A stretch of DNA of 64,000 nucleotides, from positions 1,178,001 to 1,242,000 of the forward strand of contig NZ_CP050307.1 in the NCBI RefSeq assembly GCF_014189535.1, written 5' to 3'. The DNA is from Rhizobium lusitanum. Lineage in GTDB: Bacteria; Pseudomonadota; Alphaproteobacteria; Rhizobiales; Rhizobiaceae. Of this stretch, positions 35,675 to 46,404 are shown in pieces. A program made the translations under genes and the position numbers. Within the stretch, counting starts at the first letter, position 1. Each line of letters begins with the position of its first letter. The notes under the pieces were generated by a model that saw nothing but the letters and a program-made list of their open reading frames with translations, made no database searches and had not been told where the DNA came from.

Positions 35675-36412
35675 ATGGCAGCCAGCGGCCTTCCAGAAAA
35701 TTCCACTCATGCCCTGGAGAAGCTCCGGGGACTTTTGGGCTCGGATAGTCTACTGCCGGATGGGAAGTTGCCGACCGAGCGCGCGCTCTCGGACATGTTC
35801 GGTGTCAGTCGCCGCGCCATCCGCCGCGCGCTCGAAGTACTCGAGACCGAGGGGCGCATCTGGCGGCGCCAGGGGTCCGGCACCTATGCCGGCCAGCGCC
35901 CGGATGACTGGAGCCAGCACGTCGGATCGATGATTGCCGGCACCAATCTCATGGAAATCATGGAAGTGCGCCTGCGCGTCGAGCCGCAACTCGCCCAGCT
36001 CGCCGCCATGCGCGCCAAGCCCGACGATATCGAGCGCATGTACGAGCTGACGAAGAAGATCGTCGCCAGCGACGACGCCGATAGCCGCGAGCTTTGGGAC
36101 GGCGCGCTGCATCGCCTGATCGCGCAAAGCGCCGGCAACCAGTTCTTCCTGACGATCTTCGATGTCATCAACCATGTCCGCCAGGACGAGGCATGGCAAA
36201 CCATTCGCGAATTGGCCCGCAGCACCAACAACACGCGCCCGATCTCCTCCGCCCAACACATGACGATCATCGACGCGATCGCGGCGCGCGATCCGATGAA
36301 GGCCGCCGAAGCCATGCGCCAGCATCTGCTGATGCTGCAGGAGAGCCTGATCCGTGTCACCTCGCTCGACGCCCAGCCACTGAAAAGGGAGCTGGCCAAG
36401 GCGCTTGACTGA
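35675..36412 (+). CDS. GntR/FadR-family transcriptional regulator
   Basis: This 245-residue regulator has the winged helix at residues ~12-75 (LPDGKLPTERALSDMFGVSRRAIRRALEVLETEGRIWRRQGSGTYAG) and an FCD domain behind it (EVRLRVEPQLAQLAAM; ALHRLIAQSAGNQ; IDAIAARDPMKAAEAMRQHL). It stands 89 bases upstream of the peptide-binding protein gene, and a near-perfect palindrome covers its own promoter. It is the best candidate for direct control of the importer and gamma-glutamyltransferase operon. No clear Shine-Dalgarno sequence precedes the ATG. Confidence 0.9.
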   Translation: MAASGLPENSTHALEKLRGLLGSDSLLPDGKLPTERALSDMFGVSRRAIRRALEVLETEGRIWRRQGSGTYAGQRPDDWSQHVGSMIAGTNLMEIMEVRLRVEPQLAQLAAMRAKPDDIERMYELTKKIVASDDADSRELWDGALHRLIAQSAGNQFFLTIFDVINHVRQDEAWQTIRELARSTNNTRPISSAQHMTIIDAIAARDPMKAAEAMRQHLLMLQESLIRVTSLDAQPLKRELAKALD

Positions 36413-36501
36413 GTATGGGCGCGACCGCGCAGAGACTGCCCGACCTGAGGGGAAACTGGTCGGAACTGCATTGAAAACAAAAATATAAACAGGAGAACAG
36501 G

Positions 36502-38010
36502 ATGAAGATCGCCAAATTTCTGACATCGCTGGCCGCCGGCGTGTTGATCGCGCTGCCGGCCTTTGCCGTCGAACTCAAGATCGGCCTTCAGGACGATGCC
36601 GACGTGCTGGACCCGGCACAATCGCGCACCTTCGTCGGCCGCATCGTCTATACTGCGCTCTGCGACAAGCTGGTCGATGTCACGCCGGATCTCAAATTCG
36701 TGCCGCAGCTTGCCACCTCCTGGAAATGGTCCGCCGACGGCAAGCAGCTGACGATGGAATTGCGCCAAGGCGTCAAGTTCCAGGACGAGACGCCATTCAA
36801 TGCACAGGCGGTGGTCGATAACATCCAACGCTACCAGACCATGCCTGAATCGCGCCGAAAGAGCGAACTCTCCTCCGTCGCCAAGGTCGAAGCGTCAAGC
36901 GAATACGAAGTAACCTTCACGCTGAAGGCGCCCGATGTCACGCTGCTCGCCCAGCTCTCCGACCGCTCCGGCATGATGGTCTCGCCGACAGCGGCCAAGG
37001 CGGCGGGCGCCAAGTTCGGCGATCATCCCGTCTGCTCCGGCCCGTTCAAGTTCGTCGAGCGCGTGCAGCAGGATCGTATCGTGCTCGAGAAGTTCCAGGA
37101 CTACTGGAACAAGGACACTATCTTCATCGACAAGATAACCTACCTGCCGATCCCCGACACGACGGTCCGCCTCGCCAACCTGCGCTCCGGTGATCTCGAC
37201 ATGATCGAGCGCGTCGCCGCTTCCGACGCCGGCACCGTCAAGAGCGATAGCAATCTCGTCTATGCCGATGCCATCGGCACCGGCTGGCTGGGCGTCTACG
37301 CCAATGTCGGCAATGGTGCGCGCGCCGACAATCCGATGGGCAAGGACAAGCGCTTGCGACAGGCCTTCTCGCTGGCGATCGACCGCGATGCCGCCATGCA
37401 GATCGTCTATGACGGCACCGGCCTTGCCGGCAACCAGCCCTTCGCGCCGAACAGCCCCTGGTACGACAAGGACATTCCGGTTCCGACCCGCGACGTCGAC
37501 AAGGCAAAGGCGCTGATCAAGGAAGCGGGCTACGATCGCGTGCCGATCGAACTGGCGGTTGCCAACAATCCCGTCTCGATGCAGATGATGCAGATCATCC
37601 AGTCGATGGTCGCAGAGGCAGGCTTCGACGTGTCGCTGAAGTCGACCGAATTCGCCACGCTGCTCGACGCGCAGACGGCCGGCAACTATCAACTCAGCCG
37701 CTCCGACTGGTCGGGCCGCGCCGACCCGGACGGCAATATCCAGCAGTTCGTCACGACCGGCGCCGGCCTCAACGACTCCAAATACAGCAATCCTGAGGTC
37801 GACAAACTCTTGCTGGAAGCCCGCCAGTCGCAGGACGATGCGGTGCGCAAGCAGAAGTACGACGCCGCGGAGGCGATCCTCAACGACGACCTGCCGATCA
37901 TCTATCTCGGCCATCAGGCCTGGATCTGGGCCTACAACAAGAAGCTCACCGGCTTCGTAGCCTCGCCGGACGGCATGATCCGCCTCGCCGGCGTGAAGAA
38001 GGGCAGCTAG
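36502..38010 (+). CDS. Peptide-type ABC transporter substrate-binding protein
   Basis: This 502-residue periplasmic protein of the SBP_bac_5 (DppA/OppA/GsiB) family has a signal peptide (MKIAKFLTSLAAGVLIALPAFA). It shows the family core: LDPAQSRTFVGRIVYTALCDKLVD, LRQGVKFQDETPFNAQAVVDNI, and KDKRLRQAFSLAIDRDA. AGGAG precedes the ATG. It heads the operon SBP-permease-permease-GGT-DUF1028-double ATPase. The cargo is probably a short peptide or glutathione-like compound, inferred from the downstream enzymes. Confidence 0.93.
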   Translation: MKIAKFLTSLAAGVLIALPAFAVELKIGLQDDADVLDPAQSRTFVGRIVYTALCDKLVDVTPDLKFVPQLATSWKWSADGKQLTMELRQGVKFQDETPFNAQAVVDNIQRYQTMPESRRKSELSSVAKVEASSEYEVTFTLKAPDVTLLAQLSDRSGMMVSPTAAKAAGAKFGDHPVCSGPFKFVERVQQDRIVLEKFQDYWNKDTIFIDKITYLPIPDTTVRLANLRSGDLDMIERVAASDAGTVKSDSNLVYADAIGTGWLGVYANVGNGARADNPMGKDKRLRQAFSLAIDRDAAMQIVYDGTGLAGNQPFAPNSPWYDKDIPVPTRDVDKAKALIKEAGYDRVPIELAVANNPVSMQMMQIIQSMVAEAGFDVSLKSTEFATLLDAQTAGNYQLSRSDWSGRADPDGNIQQFVTTGAGLNDSKYSNPEVDKLLLEARQSQDDAVRKQKYDAAEAILNDDLPIIYLGHQAWIWAYNKKLTGFVASPDGMIRLAGVKKGS

Positions 38011-38071
38011 TTCGACAACGGCCTGTGGGAGAGACATCCCCGCAGGCCCTTCCCGAGATCAGGATCCGCTC

Positions 38072-39018
38072 ATGTATACCTACATCGGAAAAAGGCTGCT
38101 GGTCGCCATACCGACGCTGCTGATCATCTCCGTCTTCGTTTTTCTCTGCAAAAGCTGCTGCCGGGCGACCCGATCCTGGCGATGGCGGGCGAAGAGCGCG
38201 ATCCGCAGGTCATCGAATTTCTGCGCGAGAAATACCGGCTGAACGATCCTGTCATCTATCAATATGGCTATTGGCTGCAGGGCGTCGTGAAGGGCGATCT
38301 CGGCATGTCGCTGCGCACCAACCAGCCGGTTCTGACGTTGGTCGCCCAGAAGCTGCCGGTGACGATCCAGCTCGCCCTGATGTCGATGATCTTCGCCTTC
38401 GCGATCGGCATTCCCATGGGCATCTTGGCGGCGGTGAAGAAGAACACTATTGTCGACTACCTCGCCAATATTGTTGCCCTGTGCGGATTGTCCGTGCCGA
38501 ATTTCTGGCTCGGCATCATGCTGATCCTGCTGGTCTCGGTGAAACTTCACTGGCTGCCGGCCTCCGGCTACCAGCCATTCTTCGAGGATCCCTGGCGCTC
38601 GATCCAGACCATGCTGATGCCCTCCTTCGTGCTCGGCAATGCGCTCGCCGCCACATTGATGCGCCACACCCGCTCTTCGATGCTCAGCGTGCTCAGCGCC
38701 GACTATATCCGCACCGCCCGCGCCAAGGGCCTGTCGGAGGCCGTCGTCGTTCTGCAGCACACCTTCCGCAACGCCATCCTGCCCATCGTCACCGTCAGCG
38801 CGCTGCTCTTTGGCGAGCTTTTGGCCGGTGCCGTGCTCACCGAGCAGATCTTCACCATCCCCGGCTTCGGCAAGCTCATCGTCGATGCGGTCTTCAACCG
38901 CGACTACGCCGTCGTCCAGGGCGTCGTGCTCTGCACCGCCGTCGGCTTTATCGCCATGAACCTCATCGCCGATATTCTCTATGTCCTCCTCAATCCACGT
39001 CTGAGGGCCGCCCTATGA
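38072..39018 (+). pseudogene. Peptide-type ABC transporter permease 1, frameshifted in a T run
   Basis: The ATG at 38072 starts MYTYIGKRLLVAIPTLLIISVFVF, the normal first membrane segment of DppB/GsiC permeases. The frame then breaks at the T run 38139-38143. The expected continuation, SLQKLLPGDPILAMAGEE, is one frame over and runs to the stop at 39016-39018 with the EAA loop (ARAKGLSEAVVVLQHTFRNAILPI) intact. Restoring one T would give a ~316-residue permease. Loss in a homopolymer suggests either a sequencing error or a recent slippage mutation. The rest of the operon looks intact, which favours a functional gene. Confidence 0.85.
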
Positions 39019-39893
39019 ACGAGATCGTGCAGACGGCGGTTACCACCGCCCCGGCCAAGCGCGCACCGAACCGCGCCTGGCGCAAGTTCAAGGCCAACAA
39101 GGGCGCGCTGGTCGGCATCTTCATCATCCTGTTCTTTACCTTGGCTGCTATCCTCGCCCCGATCCTGCCGATACCCGATCCGGTCGCCACCAGCTGGTCA
39201 GCGGTCCGCAAGGCACCATCGGCCGCGCACTGGCTCGGCACCGACGATATCGGCCGGGACATTCTGTCCCGCATGATCTGGGGCGCGCGGGCGTCATTGA
39301 TGGCCGGCATCTTTTCCGTCGCCATCGCAGTCGCGATCGGCGTCCCCCTCGGCCTCATCTCCGGCTACTACGGCGGCTGGATCGACCAGATCATCTCGCG
39401 CGTCACCGAGGCATTTCTGGCGATGCCCTTCCTCATCACCGCGATCGCGCTTGCCGCCTTTCTTGGGCCGAGCCTCACCAACGCGATGATCGCCATCGGG
39501 CTTTCCGCAACACCCGTCTTCGTGCGCCTGACGCGTGGACAGGTGCTGGCGGTGAAGACGGAAGACTACGTCGAGGGCGCCCGCTCGATCGGCCTGCGCC
39601 ATCTCAGCATCATCATCCGCTACATCCTGCCGAATGTGTTTGCCCCGATCCTGGTGCAGGCGACACTCACCATCGCTACTGCGATCATTGCAGAAGCTAG
39701 CCTCTCCTTCCTCGGGATCGGCCAGCAGGCACCTGCCCCAAGCTGGGGCTCGATGCTCAATGTCGCCAAGGGCTATCTAGAGACTCAGCCATGGATGGCC
39801 ATTTGGCCGGGTGCCGCCATCTTCCTTGTCGTCATCGGTTTCAATCTCCTCGGCGACGGCCTGCGCGATGCGCTCGATCCGCGCGAAGCATGA
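39015..39893 (+). CDS. Peptide-type ABC transporter permease 2
   Basis: This 292-residue DppC/GsiD-type permease has an N-terminal cytoplasmic segment and first helix (FKANKGALVGIFIILFFTLAAILAPILP) and the OppC-N to permease transition (HWLGTDDIGRDILSRMIWGARASL). The EAA loop is YVEGARSIGLRHLSIIIRYILPN. The ATG at 39015 overlaps the stop of permease 1 as ATGA, so the two are translationally coupled. That coupling would fail if the frameshift upstream is real. Confidence 0.93.
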   Translation: MNEIVQTAVTTAPAKRAPNRAWRKFKANKGALVGIFIILFFTLAAILAPILPIPDPVATSWSAVRKAPSAAHWLGTDDIGRDILSRMIWGARASLMAGIFSVAIAVAIGVPLGLISGYYGGWIDQIISRVTEAFLAMPFLITAIALAAFLGPSLTNAMIAIGLSATPVFVRLTRGQVLAVKTEDYVEGARSIGLRHLSIIIRYILPNVFAPILVQATLTIATAIIAEASLSFLGIGQQAPAPSWGSMLNVAKGYLETQPWMAIWPGAAIFLVVIGFNLLGDGLRDALDPREA

Positions 39894-39915
39894 ATCATCT
39901 GAAAGGACATCCGCA

Positions 39916-41703
39916 ATGACCGCATTCACGACACGCCCGGAAATCCTCGGCACCTTCGGCGTCGTCACCTCCACGCACTGGATCGCTTCCGCCGTCGGCA
40001 TGAGCATTCTCGAAAAAGGCGGCAATGCCTTCGACGCCGCGGTTGCGACGGGCTTTGTCCTCCAGATCGTCGAGCCGCATCTTTGCGGCCCCGGCGGCGA
40101 CATGCCGGCGATCATCTATTCGAAGAAGAAGGACAAGGTCGAGGTCATCTGCGCCCAGGCCCCTGCCCCGGCAGGCGCAACCATCGAACACTATACGAGC
40201 GAGGGGTTGAAGCTGATCCCCGGCGACGGCCTGCTGGCCACCGTTATCCCCGGCGCTTTCGACGGCTGGATGCTGATGCTGCGCGACTATGGCAAGCTTA
40301 CCGTCCGCGAGGTCCTTGAGCCGGCGATCCACTATGCCGAGCACGGCCATCCCATCCTGCCGCGCGTCGCCGCGACCATTGCCGGCCTTGCCGACTTCTA
40401 TCGCAAGGAATGGCCGACCTCCTTTGAGACCTGGCTGCCCGGCGGCTCCGCGCCAGAACCATGGTCGAACTTCAGGAACCCAGTGCTGGCCCAGACATGG
40501 AAGCGCGTGGTCTCGGAAGCCGAGGCAAAAAGCGGCCGCGAGGCACAGGTCGAAGCGGCACGCGACGCCTATTATCGCGGCTTCGTCGCCGAGGCGATCG
40601 ACAGCTACGTCCGCAAGGCCGAGGTGATGGATGCCAGCGGCAGCAAGCACAAGGGCGTGCTGACCGCCGACGACATGGCCAACTGGTCGGCAACGATCGA
40701 AGAGCCGCTGACCTATGATTATCACGGCTGGACCGTCGCCAAGATCGGCCCCTGGGGCCAGGGACCGGCCTTCCTGCAGACGCTGTCGCTGTTGAAGGGC
40801 TTCGATATCGCCGCCATGGACCCGGCCGGCGCGGATTACGTCCATACCGTTACCGAGGCCATGAAACTCGCCTTCGCCGATCGCGAAGTCTATTACGGCG
40901 ATCCGAATTTCTCAGCTGTACCGCTCGATATCCTGCTGTCGGATGCCTATGCCACTGAGCGCCGCAAGCTGATCTCTTCGCAAGCCTCTTTCGACCTGCG
41001 CCCGGGCAAGATCGCCGGCTTTGAAAGCCAGTACGATCTCACCATGTCCATGCTGGAAACGCCGGAAGCCAAGACCGGCGCGGTCTATGAGCCGACCATG
41101 TCGCATCTGACAGAGAAGCGCGGCGACACCGTGCATATCGACGTCATCGACCGCGAAGGCAACATGGTCTCAGTGACGCCATCCGGCGGCTGGCTACAAT
41201 CCTCGCCGATCATACCGGGCCTCGGCTTTTGTCTCAATTCACGCGCGCAGATGTTCTGGCTGAAGCCCGGCCTGCCCTCGTCGCTGGCTCCCGGCAAGCG
41301 CCCACGCACGACGCTGACGCCGTCGCTTGCGCTCCACGAAGGTCGCCCGACACTTGCCTTCGGCACGCCCGGCGGCGACCAGCAGGAGCAATGGCAGCTC
41401 GCCTTCTTCCTGCGCTATGTCCATCACGGCCTGAACCTGCAGGAGGCGATCGACCGGCCGCTGTTCCACAGCACGCATTTCCCAAGCTCCTTCTATCCCC
41501 GCACCCGCGAGCCGGGCGGCCTAACGGCGGAGGCTAATTTCAGCCCCGAAGTGCTCGAAGCACTGCGCCAGAAGGGCCACAAGCTGACGGTTGCGCCGGA
41601 ATGGACGGTCGGACGGTTGACCGCTGCACGGCGCGATACCAGCGGCCTCTTGCGCGCGGCCGCCACGCCGCGTTTGATGCAAGCCTACGCAATCGGGAGA
41701 TAG
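39916..41703 (+). CDS. Gamma-glutamyltransferase family protein (copy 1)
   Basis: This 595-residue Ntn hydrolase of the GGT family has FGVVTSTHWIASAVGMSILEKGGNAFDAAVATGF near the start. The autoprocessing/nucleophile region is KRGDTVHIDVIDREGNMVSVTPSGGW, where the threonine after aspartate would be the catalytic residue. FGTPGGDQQEQWQL is the C-terminal glycine-rich motif. No signal peptide is present, so it may be cytoplasmic, unlike classical periplasmic GGT. AAGGA precedes the ATG at 39916. It lies inside a peptide importer operon, so it probably cleaves an imported gamma-glutamyl or related amide. Confidence 0.9.
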   Translation: MTAFTTRPEILGTFGVVTSTHWIASAVGMSILEKGGNAFDAAVATGFVLQIVEPHLCGPGGDMPAIIYSKKKDKVEVICAQAPAPAGATIEHYTSEGLKLIPGDGLLATVIPGAFDGWMLMLRDYGKLTVREVLEPAIHYAEHGHPILPRVAATIAGLADFYRKEWPTSFETWLPGGSAPEPWSNFRNPVLAQTWKRVVSEAEAKSGREAQVEAARDAYYRGFVAEAIDSYVRKAEVMDASGSKHKGVLTADDMANWSATIEEPLTYDYHGWTVAKIGPWGQGPAFLQTLSLLKGFDIAAMDPAGADYVHTVTEAMKLAFADREVYYGDPNFSAVPLDILLSDAYATERRKLISSQASFDLRPGKIAGFESQYDLTMSMLETPEAKTGAVYEPTMSHLTEKRGDTVHIDVIDREGNMVSVTPSGGWLQSSPIIPGLGFCLNSRAQMFWLKPGLPSSLAPGKRPRTTLTPSLALHEGRPTLAFGTPGGDQQEQWQLAFFLRYVHHGLNLQEAIDRPLFHSTHFPSSFYPRTREPGGLTAEANFSPEVLEALRQKGHKLTVAPEWTVGRLTAARRDTSGLLRAAATPRLMQAYAIGR

Positions 41704-41706
41704 CCA

Positions 41707-42465
41707 ATGACCTGGTCAATCGTTGCCCGCGAGCCTGAAACCGGCCATCTCGCCATCGCCGTCGCCACCCGCTTCTTCGCGGTCGGCAGCCTGGTGCCGC
41801 ATATTCGAGGCGGCATCGGCGCGGTCGCGACGCAAGCCTTCGTCAGCCCGCTCTATGGCATTGACGGTGTTACGATGCTTGCCGCAGGTCATGCGCCGGA
41901 CGAGATCGTTGCAACATTGACCGCCCGCGACGAAGGCCGCGAACAACGCCAGTTCCACTTGATCGATGCAAAAGGCAATAACGCCGCCTTCACCGGCGCC
42001 AAATGCATCGACTGGGCCGGCCATCTGATCGACGATAATGTCTCGGTCGCCGGCAATATGCTCGCGGGGCCGCAAGTGATTGCCGAGACGCTTTCGACCT
42101 TCAAGAAGACCAAGGGCAAGCCGCTTGCCGAGCGGCTGCTCGAAGCCATGCGCGCCGGCGAAGATGCCGGTGGCGACAAGCGCGGCAAACAATCGGCAGC
42201 ACTCGTGATCCATCGCGACCAGGACTATGCTTGGCTGAACATCTGGGTCGACGACAGCACCGATCCGCTGGCCGAGCTCGAACGGCTCTACGCCGTGGCG
42301 CAGGAGCGCTATCTCTATTTCGCCGAGACCATGGCGACGCGGCAGAACCCTGATGGCATGATCGACCGCCGCGAGATCGACGAAAAGATCGCAGCGCTGG
42401 AAGCCGCAAGGATTGCCGAGGGACGTCCGTCCGCATCTTTCGCCACATTACCGAAACTGTCTTGA
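41707..42465 (+). CDS. DUF1028 family protein (predicted Ntn hydrolase)
   Basis: This 252-residue protein has the DUF1028 pattern MTWSIVAREPETGHLAIAVATRFFAVGSLVPHIRGGIGAVATQAFVSP, then SVAGNMLAGPQVI and RLLEAMRAGEDAGGDKRGKQSAAL. The family is predicted to have an Ntn-hydrolase fold but has no firm biochemical role. It starts 3 bases after gamma-glutamyltransferase 1 and precedes the transporter ATPase, so it very probably works on the same imported compound. Confidence 0.9.
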   Translation: MTWSIVAREPETGHLAIAVATRFFAVGSLVPHIRGGIGAVATQAFVSPLYGIDGVTMLAAGHAPDEIVATLTARDEGREQRQFHLIDAKGNNAAFTGAKCIDWAGHLIDDNVSVAGNMLAGPQVIAETLSTFKKTKGKPLAERLLEAMRAGEDAGGDKRGKQSAALVIHRDQDYAWLNIWVDDSTDPLAELERLYAVAQERYLYFAETMATRQNPDGMIDRREIDEKIAALEAARIAEGRPSASFATLPKLS

Positions 42466-42513
42466 GCGGAAACAGATGCCTGATACGATGCGCAAAATCA
42501 TAAAGGGGAACTC

Positions 42514-44364
<1,851 letters not shown>

Positions 44365-44394
44365 GCCGGATCGTGACCTTGACTTCATCGGTAG

Positions 44395-44420
44395 CAGGGG
44401 ATGATATCCGCCCCTGTTTC
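44395..44420 (+). terminator. Possible terminator after the peptide importer operon
   Basis: CAGGGG (44395-44400) and CCCCTG (44411-44416) form a 6-base stem with a 10-base loop, followed by TTTC. It lies 30 bases after the double ATPase gene and separates it from the glutathione peroxidase gene. Confidence 0.45.
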
Positions 44421-44442
44421 AAGATGATTTGGAGTGATTGCG

Positions 44443-44994
44443 ATGACCGACAGCGTGCTTGATATTCCGGTAAAGAGGATCGATGGCAGCGAGACGACGC
44501 TTGCCGACTACAGCGGCAAGGTCATCATGGTCGTCAATGTCGCCTCCAAATGCGGCCTGACGGTGCAATATGAATCGCTGGAAAAGCTCTATGAGGACAA
44601 GCGCGATGACGGCCTCGTCATCGCCGGTTTTCCGGCCAATGACTTCAAGGGCCAGGAACCGGGCACGGACGAAGACATCCTGAGCTTCTGCACCCTCACC
44701 TATGACGTACAGTTCCCGATGTTTTCCAAGATCGCGGTAACAGGCGCAGAGCGGCATCCGCTCTACAACAGCCTGATCGGCTCCGGCGTCGAGATCACCG
44801 GTGACGGACCGATGCGCGAACGCCTCGCAAAGCACGGTCTCGAAACCGGCCAGGATGGCGGTGTCGTCTGGAATTTTGAAAAATTCCTGATCGGCCGCGA
44901 CGGCAAGGTTGCCGCCCGCTTTGCGCCTGACGTCACGGCGGACGATCCGCGCCTGCTGATAGTTCTGGAAAAAGAATTGGCCCGCGCCGTTTGA
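44443..44994 (+). CDS. Glutathione peroxidase family protein
   Basis: This 183-residue thiol peroxidase of the GPx family has the peroxidatic cysteine at C37 in NVASKCGLTVQYESLEKLY. The second motif is GFPANDFKGQEPG and the tryptophan motif is VWNFEKFLIGRDG. It uses cysteine, not selenocysteine. It reduces hydroperoxides with glutathione or thioredoxin in the cytoplasm. GGAG at 44431 supports the ATG at 44443. Its place next to gamma-glutamyl-cleaving enzymes may be chance or may reflect glutathione-linked metabolism. Confidence 0.92.
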   Translation: MTDSVLDIPVKRIDGSETTLADYSGKVIMVVNVASKCGLTVQYESLEKLYEDKRDDGLVIAGFPANDFKGQEPGTDEDILSFCTLTYDVQFPMFSKIAVTGAERHPLYNSLIGSGVEITGDGPMRERLAKHGLETGQDGGVVWNFEKFLIGRDGKVAARFAPDVTADDPRLLIVLEKELARAV

Positions 44995-45069
44995 GCATTG
45001 CGCTGCGCGTTGACTTAAGAAAAATCAACCTTAAAGTGTATCCATTGCATCCATCTGCCGGGGGATATT

Positions 45070-45216
45070 ATGGACAGATACACCAAAACTATTTTGACGG
45101 TCATCGCAGTGGCGCTCGTCGCTATCGCCGCTCAGAACACTATCACGCCGGCAAAAGCGCGCGGCGACAATTGCGGCTCCTACATGGAGCCGTGCTTTGT
45201 CAAAGTGCTGAACTGA
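45070..45216 (+). CDS. Small exported or membrane-anchored protein with two cysteines
   Basis: The product is 48 residues: MDRYTKTILTVIAVALVAIAAQNTITPAKA, then a short mature part with CGSYMEPC. A hydrophobic signal or anchor is followed by two cysteines seven apart that could form a disulfide in the periplasm. GGGGA precedes the ATG at 45070. I do not recognise a characterised family. Confidence 0.6.
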   Translation: MDRYTKTILTVIAVALVAIAAQNTITPAKARGDNCGSYMEPCFVKVLN

Positions 45217-45247
45217 GACCGCCGTCACTCTAATCACATCAAAACCA

Positions 45248-45279
45248 GGACCGGCGGCAACAATGCGGAGCCCCGGTCC
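45248..45279. terminator. Possible bidirectional terminator
   Basis: GGACCGG (45248-45254) and CCGGTCC (45273-45279) pair perfectly with an 18-base loop between two convergent genes. No T tract is present on either side. Confidence 0.3.
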
Positions 45280-45291
45280 CGGCAAATCCAA

Positions 45292-46083
45292 TCAGGACGC
45301 GGCGAGTTTACGCGCGGCGGCAATCGCGGTGCGGGCGCCTGTGCGCAGTTGTGCCGTCTCTGCGCCAGCGATCACCAGATCGAGACCGAGCTTCAAATAT
45401 TGTCCGGCGCGCTCGCCATCGCTGCCGAAGGCGCAGATCAACTTGCCGTGGGCGCGGCAGCGCGCAAGCGCATGCGCCATCGCCTGATCGATTGCGGCAC
45501 TATCAGGGGCAAGCCGCGCGCCGTTCGATAGCGCGATGGAGAGATCGGCCGGGCCGACGAAAATGCCGTCGATGCCATCGACAGTGAGAATCTCGTCGAT
45601 GGCGTCGAGTGCCATGCGGGTCTCTACCATGGCGATCGTGACCGTCAGACTGTTGCCGCGCTGCAGATAATCGTCAGGCGCGATGCCAAAATGGTTGAGG
45701 GCGAGCGATGGTCCCCAGCTCCGCTCGCCGAGCGGCGGATATTTCGTTGCCTTGACGAGGGCGCGGGCATCATCGGCGGAATTGATCATCGGCGCGATGA
45801 TACCGGAAGCGCCGGCATCCAGAAGCCGCGAGGCCGAGGCGAAATCGCCGACGGGGATGCGCCCGATCGCCGGTTTGCCGGCCAACCGCACCTGGGCGAT
45901 ACCATTGGCGGCGGACGCCATATCCCACATGCCATGCTGCATATCGAGCACGACCGCATCGAAATCTTCCTGCGACAGGTGATTGACGAGCAATGGATCG
46001 GGCGTGCCAATCCAGGCAGAAATCATACCGCCATTTTCCCGACGTTTCAGACGCCCGGCAAAACCGTCAATATCAATCGTCAT
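45292..46083 (-). CDS. HpcH/HpaI-type aldolase
   Basis: This 263-residue class II pyruvate-dependent aldolase/citrate-lyase-beta-like TIM barrel reads AWIGTPDPLLVNHLSQEDFDAVVLDMQHG, where glutamine replaces the glutamate of the usual DxEHG motif. It continues LDAGASGIIAPMINSADDA, with the metal ligands in VETRMALDAIDEI and GIFVGPADLSIALS. Members cleave 4-hydroxy-2-oxo acids from aromatic or sugar-acid breakdown. GAGGA precedes the ATG at 46083. It is divergent from a ROK regulator, which may control it. Confidence 0.9.
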   Translation of the reverse strand: MTIDIDGFAGRLKRRENGGMISAWIGTPDPLLVNHLSQEDFDAVVLDMQHGMWDMASAANGIAQVRLAGKPAIGRIPVGDFASASRLLDAGASGIIAPMINSADDARALVKATKYPPLGERSWGPSLALNHFGIAPDDYLQRGNSLTVTIAMVETRMALDAIDEILTVDGIDGIFVGPADLSIALSNGARLAPDSAAIDQAMAHALARCRAHGKLICAFGSDGERAGQYLKLGLDLVIAGAETAQLRTGARTAIAAARKLAAS

Positions 46084-46404
46084 GGTGATTTTCCTCAATA
46101 ATTACCACGCCCTCAGCGAGCGAGATATTCCCTCCAGGACCTTCTTCAACAGCACAAGCAAGACCCTCATCCCCACCGACAATACTCAATTCCAGCGCCT
46201 CGGCTACCCCGAAAATACAACCGACGACGCATGCCGTCATGGCCGCTTTAAAACCGCGAACAGCGCCCAGCCATCAATTTAGTAAAGAAAACTCACCAAA
46301 AGAGCACCGCGAAGTGACGCAATCCCCCTGAAAATTACGAATCCCGGTCTTGACGCCTTATTTAATTGTCATAGTTTGTTTGAAAAATTGACGAATTGGC
46401 GACG
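46084..46404. other. Divergent intergenic region between the aldolase and ROK genes
   Basis: The 320 bases hold the two divergent promoters and become AT-rich towards the ROK gene. I see no supported gene. A promoter-like pair for the ROK gene is listed separately. Confidence 0.5.
46350..46377 (+). promoter_or_regulatory. Promoter-like -35/-10 pair for the second ROK gene
   Basis: TTGACG (46350-46355) and TAGTTT (46372-46377) are separated by 16 bases and lie 27 bases before the ATG at 46405. It fits a sigma-70 type promoter in an AT-rich stretch. Confidence 0.45.

Noticed and set aside
36895..38037. Minus-strand ORF opposite the peptide-binding protein
   Set aside because: A shadow of a complete periplasmic binding protein gene with signal peptide and family motifs.
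38182..39018. Permease 1 as a shorter intact gene starting at 38182
   Set aside because: That start would delete the first membrane segment, which is present upstream in another frame with a proper ATG, so a frameshifted full gene fits better.
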